From assembly GCF_001636425.1 (NCBI RefSeq), contig NZ_KV440953.1:2554847-2618846 (forward strand): a stretch of 64,000 bases of DNA, read 5' to 3'. Under the pieces are notes generated by a model. The model was not told where the DNA came from and made no database searches. It was given only the letters and a program-made list of their open reading frames with translations. Shown piece by piece: positions 35,783 to 43,362 of the stretch; position 1 is the stretch's first letter, and every line of letters begins with the position of its first letter. Source of the DNA: Heyndrickxia acidicola. Lineage in GTDB: Bacteria > Bacillota > Bacilli > Bacillales > Bacillaceae_C. Position numbers and translations under genes: made by a program.

Positions 35783-35974
35783 GGCTGTGTTAAATTTCAA
35801 TGTTGATAACTCCTCGTTTTTTGCTCATTTTACATTAAAGAAAGGAACCAAAAGCAAACTTGTTTGCTTTTGGTTCCTTTCTTTAATGTAATCTTTCAGC
35901 TGTGCTGAAAGGCGTGTGAAACGGCCGTTTCACACAAATGAGCTAAAAAACAACAGTATTCTTTAACAAAGCCT
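35783..35974 (+). repeat. RepB palindromic element (copy 2, long form)
   Basis: Outer ends GGCTGTGTTAAATTTC and (complement) GGCTTTGTTAAAGAATAC. Inside: a 60-bp near-perfect palindrome at 35831-35890 (arms of about 29 bp; TACATTAAAGAAAGGAACC at one end), the small hairpin TTTCAGC-TGT-GCTGAAA and a palindrome with core GAAACGGCCGTTTC at 35917-35932. Both sides carry (T)GCTCATT/AATGAGCTAAAAAAC. Non-coding. Confidence 0.85.
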
Positions 35975-36070
35975 AACAATTAAAATTGCGTTCAGCTTGT
36001 CTCAAATAGCCTTTTTATCGGCCTTAAATATTCCCATACTAATGAATGATTACCTTACTTATGTGAGAAT

Positions 36071-36304
36071 CTACTCGCCAATATTTTCTTCAAACCACTC
36101 CTGCAGCTCATGCAAAGCCGTAAAAGTAAATATCTCCTCACCATTCCAGCCATGGTCGGTCCCCGCTTCTCCCCTTAACATAATTTGCCCCTCATTTTCC
36201 GAAAGCAAGATAGCATAGGGATGGCCGAGATGGATATATCGAGAATCCAAATCTTTATCGAACCAATTTTTGCTTTTTAAAAATTCTTCATAGTGATGTG
36301 ACAT
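36071..36304 (-). CDS. Small conserved-looking hypothetical protein
   Basis: A 77-residue acidic protein: MSHHYEEFLKSKNWFDKDLD, then YIHLGHPYAILLSENEGQIM and a C-terminal EEIFTFTALHELQEWFEENI. AAGGAG lies 7 nt before the ATG, so translation is credible. No signal sequence or membrane segment. The alternating hydrophobic pattern suggests a small alpha/beta fold. I do not recognise it. Confidence 0.7.
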   Translation of the reverse strand: MSHHYEEFLKSKNWFDKDLDSRYIHLGHPYAILLSENEGQIMLRGEAGTDHGWNGEEIFTFTALHELQEWFEENIGE

Positions 36305-36480
36305 AGAAAACTCCTTCCAGCTGCTTTTCCTTTAGTTTGTTGAACTTCTTAAAAATTATTAATCTTTATGGCTCAGTTAAAACCCTCGATTAATTTTTCC
36401 GATTGCAGATTGGAGCAAAAATCAATATGTAAAGTAAACCGACTAGGTAAGTTACCAATTTTTTAAGTCTCCTCAATTGA

Positions 36481-36509
36481 TTGACAAATCAAATAATGGC
36501 TGATATTCT
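36481..36509 (+). promoter_or_regulatory. Sigma-A promoter of brnQ
   Basis: TTGACA (36481-36486), 17-bp spacer, TATTCT (36504-36509), placed just before the T-box leader. Confidence 0.8.
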
Positions 36510-36524
36510 TATCCATAATCTTTA

Positions 36525-36777
36525 CAATCGCTGACGAGAAGGAGTAAGAAGTGACCCTTGTTCACCAGAGAGCCGGAAAAGGTGCAAGCCGGCGTTCAAG
36601 ACACCTCTGAAAATCATCTCTGAGATTCAAGGCCGAATGAAAGTAAGCCTTGACGGATATTCCTCCGTTATCATGGAAGGCGTATGTATGTACGTGACTG
36701 AGAGCTGCAGATGAATTTGCGGAATATGGGTGGTAACGCGAGATAACTCGTCCCTATTTTGGGGACGGGTTTTTATT
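36525..36777 (+). promoter_or_regulatory. T-box riboswitch, tRNA-Ile, upstream of brnQ
   Basis: Stem I with GACGAGAAGGAGTAAGAAG and CAGAGAGCCGGAAAAGGTGCAAGCCGG; specifier ATC at 36613-36615 in GAAAATCATCTCTGAGATTC; T-box core GGGTGGTAACGCG at 36728-36740; terminator CGTCCC-TATTTT-GGGGACG with TTTTTATTTTT at 36749-36777. Isoleucine shortage should raise expression of the transporter. Confidence 0.92.
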
Positions 36778-36866
36778 TTTGGCTTTGTTAACGCTCAAAC
36801 TGATTTTCCCTCTATGAATGCTGCGGAATATCACTTGTTTTTAATACAATTAAAGGAGTGAGCACA

Positions 36867-38198
36867 GTGAGAAAAAAAGACACCTTATTTATCGGACTTA
36901 TGTTATTTTCCATGTTTTTTGGAGCCGGCAACTTGATTTTCCCTCCATTCTTAGGATTAAATGCCGGTACCTCGTATTGGCCGGCTATAGCAGGGTTTAT
37001 TGTTACAGGAGTAGGGCTCCCCTTTGCAGTGCTGGCTGCGGTTTCTTTGGTCAAAGGGGGCGTTCAGACCATCGGAAGACGCGTTCATCCTTTATTCAGC
37101 ACCATTTTTACAGTAGTGGTCTATTTGTGCATCGGTCCTTTTCTCGCCATTCCCCGAAACGCCAATGTTGCGTATGAAATGGGCATCAAGCCACTTCTTG
37201 GAGGAAAGGAATCTTCCTTATTTCTATTGCTATTTACTTTCCTGTTTTTTGCATTAGTCTATTTTGTTAGTTTAAATCCAAAAAAAATGGAAAAGTACAT
37301 GGGAAGGTGGATTACTCCGGTTCTTCTTTTAGCTATGATTGTCCTATGTATAGCTGGATTTATCCATTTGCACTCTTCATTGCAAAAACCATCATTCAAT
37401 TATAGCAAGGGAGCTTTCTTTAAGGGCTTCATTGACGGCTATTCAACTATGGATGCTCTAGCGGCCCTGGCCTTTGGCATTGTTATCCTAACCACTATTC
37501 AACAAAAAGGCGTTAAAGACCGTAAACAGCTTACAAGGTATACTCTTGCATCCAGCCTCGTTGCTGGAACTGCACTGGCTTTAGTATATGTGGCGCTTGG
37601 CTTAATTGGGGCTAGGATGGCAAGTACAGGTACATATGCATCTGGGACTGAAATCCTTACAGCCGCTTCTACTCTGTTTCTTGGTCAGCAGGGAAAATGG
37701 CTGTTAGGCCTTATCTTCACATTAGCCTGTTTCTCCTCGGTAGTGGGACTGACATCTGCGTGCGGCCAGTATTTTTCTGCGCTCGTCCCAAAAGCTTCAT
37801 ACAAAGGAATTACCCTTACAGTCGCTATCGTTGGCTTTTTGTTTTCCAATCTTGGATTAGAGCAAATCTTAAAGGTTTCTGTACCGTTTCTTGGCATGGC
37901 TTATCCTTTAACGATTGTTTTAATAGTATTAACCTTTTTCCATCGCAGCTTCAGAGGGTCCAAACATGTATATAGAGGAGCTATGTTCTTTACAGGGATT
38001 TCAGCAATCGCAAGCGGGCTGAAGGATTTTGGAATCAGTCTTGGAACCCTCTCCTCCGCTTTGGACATGCTTCCTCTTTCGGCATACGGTTTAGGCTGGA
38101 TCACACCTGCTATTTTCGGAATACTAATTGGAGCTTCTTACCGATTTATTGAAGCAAAACTATTTCCGGGGAAAGACAATGGAATCAATGTATCGTAA
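36867..38198 (+). CDS. brnQ: Branched-chain amino acid transporter BrnQ (LIVCS family)
   Basis: A 443-residue sodium-coupled Ile/Leu/Val importer with twelve predicted transmembrane segments. Seen: the family-typical start FIGLMLFSMFFGAGNLIFPP (unwound helix 1 with the cation/substrate site), PRNANVAYEMGIKPL, YSTMDALAALAFGIVIL and LGLIGARMASTG. The start is GTG at 36867 with AAAGGAG 8 nt upstream; the GTG three codons earlier overlaps the site. Controlled by the Ile T-box. Confidence 0.95.
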   Translation: MRKKDTLFIGLMLFSMFFGAGNLIFPPFLGLNAGTSYWPAIAGFIVTGVGLPFAVLAAVSLVKGGVQTIGRRVHPLFSTIFTVVVYLCIGPFLAIPRNANVAYEMGIKPLLGGKESSLFLLLFTFLFFALVYFVSLNPKKMEKYMGRWITPVLLLAMIVLCIAGFIHLHSSLQKPSFNYSKGAFFKGFIDGYSTMDALAALAFGIVILTTIQQKGVKDRKQLTRYTLASSLVAGTALALVYVALGLIGARMASTGTYASGTEILTAASTLFLGQQGKWLLGLIFTLACFSSVVGLTSACGQYFSALVPKASYKGITLTVAIVGFLFSNLGLEQILKVSVPFLGMAYPLTIVLIVLTFFHRSFRGSKHVYRGAMFFTGISAIASGLKDFGISLGTLSSALDMLPLSAYGLGWITPAIFGILIGASYRFIEAKLFPGKDNGINVS

Positions 38199-38202
38199 GA
38201 AT

Positions 38203-38475
38203 AAAAGCGGAGATCGCCCGTTTGCCGGCGGCCAGCATAAACCGGCCATCCTGGAGGTTTGCTTTTAACCTATGGGATGGCCGGTCTTATGCCCTCGAGC
38301 CGGTGGTAAGGAAGGATTGATTTTTATCCTTCCAGATTGTAGCTGGACAGATAGAAAAGCGGAAGGTGCTGATTAGCGACGTGCTGACTGAAGGTCTTCG
38401 TCGGGGATAAAGGAAACTGGATGTTGATTTATCGCAGGGTGAAGACAGGGAGTCTGCTAGTAGCTGGCATCTCGA
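38203..38475. repeat. RepD dispersed repeat (copy 3, two units)
   Basis: AAAGCGGAGATCGCCCGTTTGCC... with an imperfect hairpin (CATAAACCGGCCATCC...GGGATGGCCGGTCTTATG), GTAGCTGGACAGATAG, then a second unit AAAAGCGGAAGGTGCTGATTAGC... to AGTAGCTGGCATC. Same order of blocks as copy 1 at 4850. Confidence 0.7.
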
Positions 38476-38478
38476 AAT

Positions 38479-38524
38479 AAAAAGATGGAAAGGCCCGGAT
38501 CGAGGCAGCTTTCCATCTTTTTTC
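38479..38524 (-). terminator. Terminator of the pha operon
   Basis: AAAAAGATGGAAAG-loop-CTTTCCATCTTTTTT: a 14-bp stem directly after the small ORF that follows phaC. The A- and T-runs on both sides make it bidirectional. Confidence 0.9.
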
Positions 38525-38535
38525 TTTACAATTTA

Positions 38536-38637
38536 TCATAAACTTTTAAAGTAGTCACTAAATACAATTCCGGCAAATCCAAGATATTCCGAACATGGTC
38601 TGAGTGTTTTCCACATCGTTGAATATAGTATATACAT
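38536..38637 (-). CDS. Small ORF at the end of the pha operon
   Basis: 33 codons, MYILYSTMWKTLRPCSEYLG followed by FAGIVFSDYFKSL. The ribosome binding site ATAAAGGAGAGAACAGC is as good as that of any gene here; it starts 13 bp past the phaC stop and ends just before the operon terminator. Aromatic and amphipathic, so it could bind a membrane or the PHA granule surface; that is a guess. I know no family for it. Confidence 0.55.
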   Translation of the reverse strand: MYILYSTMWKTLRPCSEYLGFAGIVFSDYFKSL

Positions 38638-38650
38638 GCTGTTCTCTCCT

Positions 38651-39820
38651 TTATAAAGTATTTATCGGATTTGAACGCCGAGGAAGCCATTCTTCCAAAA
38701 ATTCCGGCAGGTTTCCAGCCTTTGCCACCATATGGGTATGGCCTCCTTCCAAAAGCTTGTAGGTTTTATCTGTACTTGAGACCAATTCCATAATAGGAGC
38801 ACTTTGTTCATGGGGTACAAGACGGTCGAATTGCGAGGATGCCACAAGTAAATTGGAATGAATATTTGTTAGGTCAACTTTTTTCCCTCTCACCGTGAGG
38901 TTTCCATTGATCAGCTTATTCTCTTTTGCAAAGTCATTGAATAGCTGCTTCATGGCTGCTCCTGTAAAAGGAATATGTCCTTCTGTCCAACTATTAAATC
39001 TGCGCCATTTTTCTACATATGCTGGATCGTGGGATTTATTCAAGAGAGATAAATAGGGACTGAAATACACTGGAGATGTTATTAATCTAACACCCGCTTT
39101 GATGAACCCTGCTGGCAGTACGCCAAGTGAATCCATCACTTCATCAAAGCTTACTCTTCCCGATCTGATTGGCTCAGCCCACTCCTCAAAAAATGGGACT
39201 GAATGAAAATCAAATGGAGCAACGATCAACACTAGATTTTGAATGGGCTCATCAGCTATAGCAGCATAAACTGCTGCAAAGGTTCCTCCCAGGCAATAGC
39301 CTATAACACTTATTTCGCCTGCACCTGAATGTTTCAGCACCCGTTTTGCTCCTTTTTGAATATAATCTACTATATAATCATCCACATTAATATCGCGGTC
39401 TTCATAGCCGGGAGAACCAAAATCAAGCAGGTATACTTCAAATCCGCTTTCTGTAAAAGCCTTTATTTTGCTTCCAATTGGCTGCAAATCGAGAATAACA
39501 GGCTGGTTTACAAGAGAATAAACAAGGTACACAGGTGTACGGTATTTTTTTTCTACAGCAGGATAGTACCATAAAACTGCTTTATTTTTCTTCCAAACTG
39601 CCTCTCTCGGAGTATTGGCTGTTTCAGGCTCCGGATCCAGCCAATGACTAAAGAACCCTCTCCACCTGGCGTATTCTTTTTTGAAATCTAATGTGCTGAA
39701 AGTAAAAGAAGCATTTTCATTGTTCTCTTCCTTTTCTGGGGAGATCCTCTCCTGGTTAATTGCAGCCTCCCCTGTCACATGATCCTCATGGTGCTGGTTT
39801 CGATTTACTTTACCTTCCAT
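38651..39820 (-). CDS. phaC: Polyhydroxyalkanoate synthase subunit PhaC (class III/IV type)
   Basis: A 389-residue alpha/beta-hydrolase-fold polymerase that joins 3-hydroxyacyl-CoA units into PHA. Seen: lipase-like box GYCLGG with nucleophile Cys176, catalytic Asp332 in SSQFDRLVP and His361 in LEGGHTHMV; also DVYLLD-like EVYLLDFGSPGYED and DDYIVDYI. The first 45 residues are charged and of low complexity, about 25 residues more than B. megaterium PhaC. Works with PhaR, whose gene overlaps by 11 bp. AGGAGAAAAGGAAGCG precedes the ATG. Confidence 0.95.
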   Translation of the reverse strand: MEGKVNRNQHHEDHVTGEAAINQERISPEKEENNENASFTFSTLDFKKEYARWRGFFSHWLDPEPETANTPREAVWKKNKAVLWYYPAVEKKYRTPVYLVYSLVNQPVILDLQPIGSKIKAFTESGFEVYLLDFGSPGYEDRDINVDDYIVDYIQKGAKRVLKHSGAGEISVIGYCLGGTFAAVYAAIADEPIQNLVLIVAPFDFHSVPFFEEWAEPIRSGRVSFDEVMDSLGVLPAGFIKAGVRLITSPVYFSPYLSLLNKSHDPAYVEKWRRFNSWTEGHIPFTGAAMKQLFNDFAKENKLINGNLTVRGKKVDLTNIHSNLLVASSQFDRLVPHEQSAPIMELVSSTDKTYKLLEGGHTHMVAKAGNLPEFLEEWLPRRSNPINTL

Positions 39821-40310
39821 CGCTTCCTTTTCTCCTTTTTTTCTGTATCAAATGCTGCTTATATGTCTGATTCAAAAATGTATCGCTGTTCTTTTTCCAA
39901 CGCGTAAGGTGCATTTTTAATATTTCATCTTTAACAAACGAAAACGTGTCTTCATCCTGTTTCTCAGCTGGTGCTTGTTCTTTTAACTGTCCTTTCATGC
40001 TTTCGATTGCTTTGGATAATTGGTCGATCTGTTCTTCCAGATGGTCGATTTTTTCTTCTGCCTGAATGATGAGTTTTGCAGTATTGGCTACATCGTCCTT
40101 AGTAGGGAAATTTAATTGTAAGGAAAGAAAATTTGCATAGTAATGAAGTTTTTTTATCATTTCTGAATAGAACTTCCCCGCCGCACTTGCACCTATAATC
40201 ACTTTTTCATGATTGAGGTTTTCCTTGATCCAATCGTTAATTTCCTGCTCCAGTTTAAAACCTATTTTTTTTAAGTCATCATACAATTCCTGATGGTCAT
40301 TATCGCTCAT
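39810..40310 (-). CDS. phaR: Polyhydroxyalkanoate synthase subunit PhaR
   Basis: A 166-residue partner needed for activity of class IV synthases. Mostly helical, with a coiled-coil segment at about 80-110 (AEEKIDHLEEQIDQLSKAIE), an N-terminal NDWIKENLNHEKVIIGASAA region and a basic C-terminus (QKKRRKGSDGR). Length suits PhaR rather than the larger PhaE of class III enzymes. GAGGGTGAGAG lies before the ATG. Located between the reductase and phaC. Confidence 0.88.
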   Translation of the reverse strand: MSDNDHQELYDDLKKIGFKLEQEINDWIKENLNHEKVIIGASAAGKFYSEMIKKLHYYANFLSLQLNFPTKDDVANTAKLIIQAEEKIDHLEEQIDQLSKAIESMKGQLKEQAPAEKQDEDTFSFVKDEILKMHLTRWKKNSDTFLNQTYKQHLIQKKRRKGSDGR

Positions 40311-40330
40311 GCTCTCTCACCCTCTCATTA

Positions 40331-41104
40331 TTAAACTAAGCTGCTTATGCCTCCATCTACTACCAGCACATGGCCCGATACATAATCCGAAGCTCTTGAG
40401 GCTAAGAATACAACCGCTCCTTTAAGATCGTCATCATCGCCAAAACGTCTGGCCGGTATTTGCTTTAATATGGCCGTATTCGATTCAAGTATTTTTTTAC
40501 TAATTTTAGTAGGGAAAAATCCTGGAGCAATGGCATTCACCTGTATGTTATGCCTTGCCAGCTTTGCAGCTAAGTCCTTTGTGAATGTCATTACTGCTCC
40601 CTTGCTTGTGTTGTATGCAATGGTATCGAGAAGCTCTGGCTGGGTGCCTCCAAATCCTGTAACGGAAGCGATATTCACGATTTTTCCGCTGCCCTGTGCC
40701 ATCATGGCTTTAGCAGCAGCCTGACTAAATAAAAAGACCGCCTTCATGTTGACATTCATGACTTTGTCCCATTTGTCTTCAGGCAGTTCTAGAGCAGGGG
40801 CAATCCAAGAGGTTCCGCTGTTATTCACCAGGATATCGATCTGCCCAAATTCTTTTAATGTTTCATCGATGACATGCTGAATATCCTGCTTTTTTGTTAC
40901 GTCGCATTGTACAGCCAGGGTCTTTACTCCTCTAGACTCCAATGACTCGGCCATTGATTGGCACGCTTTAAGGTCGCGGGAGCAAAGTACAACATTGGAA
41001 CCGGCTTCAGCGAGAGCAGCTGCCATTTGTGCACCAAGCCCTTTGCCGCCTCCTGTGACAATAGCCGTTTTTCCTTTTAGATTAAACAATTCAAATAAGT
41101 CCAT
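40331..41104 (-). CDS. SDR oxidoreductase of the pha operon (FabG/PhaB-like)
   Basis: A 257-residue classical SDR. Seen: TGGGKGLGAQMA (residues 17-28), CDVTKKQDI, NNSGTSW (NNAG variant, about 92), catalytic Ser in IVNIASVTGFGG (about 144), Tyr/Lys in YNTSKGAVM (about 163) and the C-terminal SGHVLVVDGG. The operon position suggests an acetoacetyl-CoA reductase that feeds PhaC, but the FELFNLKGKTAIVTGG start is also like gluconate 5-dehydrogenase-type SDRs, so substrate is uncertain. AAGGGAG precedes the ATG. Confidence 0.85.
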   Translation of the reverse strand: MDLFELFNLKGKTAIVTGGGKGLGAQMAAALAEAGSNVVLCSRDLKACQSMAESLESRGVKTLAVQCDVTKKQDIQHVIDETLKEFGQIDILVNNSGTSWIAPALELPEDKWDKVMNVNMKAVFLFSQAAAKAMMAQGSGKIVNIASVTGFGGTQPELLDTIAYNTSKGAVMTFTKDLAAKLARHNIQVNAIAPGFFPTKISKKILESNTAILKQIPARRFGDDDDLKGAVVFLASRASDYVSGHVLVVDGGISSLV

Positions 41105-41375
41105 ACTGGTTTCTCCCTTCCTAGTAATATACTGTGCTGACTATCTTGCTTTAATGAAAGTTAAAACCCTGATTTTTTTAAGATTTTTAATTCTTTATAT
41201 TATAGAAAGGACTTTATTAAGACGTGTACAAATTGAGCGGTTTGCCCGAGCATATTTTAGTCCAGCCTCCAATAATGGATGAAACATGGAAACTGTGACT
41301 CGGATAAAAAAGCTGCATATCCAATCTATGAAAGCAGCAAACTAAAGAACCGTCTATCTATTTCTTTACTACATT

Positions 41376-41410
41376 AACGCAAAAAAGGGGTCTGACCCCT
41401 TTTTTGCGTT
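41376..41410 (-). terminator. Long GGGGTCTGACCCC palindrome (copy 3)
   Basis: AACGCAAAAAAGGGG, then TCTGA, then its complement: a perfect 35-bp palindrome. It is 70 bp downstream of the ABC exporter terminator and may add termination; same core as 9739 and 18028. Confidence 0.6.
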
Positions 41411-41442
41411 ACCATGCTAAAGTATCTGCATTCAGATTTATA

Positions 41443-41474
41443 GAAAAAAGCCCGCATGCATGCAGGCTTTTTTG
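41443..41474 (-). terminator. Terminator of the ABC exporter operon
   Basis: AAAAAAGCC-CGCATGCATGCA-GGCTTTTTT right after the stop codon of the second exporter gene. Confidence 0.88.
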
Positions 41475-41480
41475 GGTTCA

Positions 41481-43361
41481 TCAGCTGCTTTCGGCAGCAG
41501 CTTCAATATTTTTGAATTGATTATAGAACATGTTGTAATAAATACCCTTTTGACCCAAAAGTTGGTCGTGGCTGCCTTTTTCCACTATTTCACCATGATT
41601 AATGACCATAATGGTATCGGCATCCCTGATGGTATTAAGGCGGTGGGCGATAATGAAGCTTGTGCGCCCCTGCATAATCGTTAATAAAGCATCCTGGATG
41701 TGAAGCTCCGTTCGGGTATCAATACTGCTTGTCGCTTCATCCAATATAAGAAGGGACGGTCTCGCAAGAATAACCCTCGCAATGGCTAAAAGCTGGCGCT
41801 GCCCCTGGCTGAGATTTCCGCCGTTTTCGGATAATACGGTATCATATTGGTTTGGCAGGCGCTTAATAAATAGGTCGGCGTTGGCAGCCGCTGCTGCCGC
41901 TTTGATTTCTTCATCTGTTGCATCAGGCTTACCGTATTTTATATTCTCCCGAATGGTTCCAGAAAAAAGATAGGTATCCTGCAGAACAAAGCCAAAGCTT
42001 TTCCTGAGACTGTCTCTTGTGTAGTTTCTGATATCGACTCCATCTATATAAATCGTACCGCCGGTTACGTCATAGAAACGGGTCAATAAATTAACAATCG
42101 TTGTTTTGCCAGCTCCGGTAGGGCCGACAAGAGCTGTGCTGCTCCCGCTGCCAGATGTAAAGCTAACATTTTTTAAAATGGACACCTCCGGACGATAACC
42201 AAAGCTGACATTTTCAAATACAACCTCTCCGCGAGGGTTTTTCAACTCTATTGCACCTGGAATATCCTCAGGCTCTTCTTTTTCATCAAGAATTTCAAAT
42301 ACCCTCTCAGCTCCTGCCACACCTGACTGCAGGACATTGAAGATATTGGCAAGATCATTTAATGGCCGGACAAATTGCCTTGAATAGCTAAGAAAGCTCG
42401 CGATGACCCCAACTGTAATATGCCCTTCTACAGCCAGAAGCCCCCCTACAATGGCAACAATCGCAAAGCCGAGATTATTAATGGCGTTCATGATTGGCAT
42501 TAGAAAACCGGACCAGATCTGCGCCTTTAATCCCACTTCCCGAAGAGTCGCATTGACATCCTCGAATTCCTGAATGGCTTTTTCTTCATGGTTAAAGGCT
42601 TTTACTACATGGATACCCGAAATGGTTTCCTCAATATGACCGTTCAGCCTTCCCAGCTGTACCTGTTGGTTTTTAAACATCACACTTGTTTTTTTCGCAA
42701 TCGTTCTTGTTAAAAGAAAGACCAATGGTACCGTAATAAGACTGGCAAGTGTTAGAAGCGGGCTGAGGATTAGCATCATCAAAAGCGATCCAACGATTAC
42801 AATAACACCTGACATGAGCTGTGTCGTGGATTGAGAAATAGTGTTGTTTACATTATCAATATCATTTGATAAGCGGCTCATTAATTCTCCATGGGTCCTG
42901 GTATCAAAAAACGATACAGGCAGCTTTTGAAGCTTTCCAAAAAGGGATTTCCGCAAGCTCTTGACAATACGCTGTGCGACTCCAGCCATCAACCAGCCCT
43001 GCAGGAAAGTCAGCAGACCATCTCCAATATAAGCGGCAAAGAGGCTTACGATTGTAATGTCTAAAATTCCCCAATCTACTTTGCCATGATTGGCGGACAT
43101 GCCGTCAATCGACTTTCCGATCAAATAAGGGGCAGAGAGGGTCAGCACAGAATCAACAACGATAAAAACAAAGATGATGGATAAAAGCTTCCTTTCTCTG
43201 CCGAAGTACGCCCAAAGCCTTCTTAGTGTTCCTTTGAAATTCTTAGGTTTAACAACAGGAGCCCCTCTGCCCCCATGTCCCCGAAATCCTCCAGGTCTCC
43301 CCGGAACGGCCGGCATGCCGGGGGCTGGCTGCTGGGTCCTGTTTTGATTTTCATTCGCCAT
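41481..43361 (-). CDS. Heterodimeric ABC exporter, subunit with consensus ATPase (YfiC-like)
   Basis: A 626-residue half-transporter: a Pro/Gly-rich N-terminal tail (MANENQNRTQQPAPGMPAVP, GRPGGFRGHGGRG), six transmembrane helices (about 60-320), then the ATPase. Walker A GPTGAGKTT, signature NLSQGQRQ (Gln in place of the second Gly), Walker B LLILDEATSSID with the catalytic Glu, and H-loop IIAHRLNT. It pairs with the preceding gene; starts 1 bp past that stop with AAAGAGGTG upstream. Likely multidrug or lipid export, similar in layout to B. subtilis YfiB/YfiC or BmrC/BmrD. Confidence 0.93.
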   Translation of the reverse strand: MANENQNRTQQPAPGMPAVPGRPGGFRGHGGRGAPVVKPKNFKGTLRRLWAYFGRERKLLSIIFVFIVVDSVLTLSAPYLIGKSIDGMSANHGKVDWGILDITIVSLFAAYIGDGLLTFLQGWLMAGVAQRIVKSLRKSLFGKLQKLPVSFFDTRTHGELMSRLSNDIDNVNNTISQSTTQLMSGVIVIVGSLLMMLILSPLLTLASLITVPLVFLLTRTIAKKTSVMFKNQQVQLGRLNGHIEETISGIHVVKAFNHEEKAIQEFEDVNATLREVGLKAQIWSGFLMPIMNAINNLGFAIVAIVGGLLAVEGHITVGVIASFLSYSRQFVRPLNDLANIFNVLQSGVAGAERVFEILDEKEEPEDIPGAIELKNPRGEVVFENVSFGYRPEVSILKNVSFTSGSGSSTALVGPTGAGKTTIVNLLTRFYDVTGGTIYIDGVDIRNYTRDSLRKSFGFVLQDTYLFSGTIRENIKYGKPDATDEEIKAAAAAANADLFIKRLPNQYDTVLSENGGNLSQGQRQLLAIARVILARPSLLILDEATSSIDTRTELHIQDALLTIMQGRTSFIIAHRLNTIRDADTIMVINHGEIVEKGSHDQLLGQKGIYYNMFYNQFKNIEAAAESS

Positions 43362-43362
43362 G

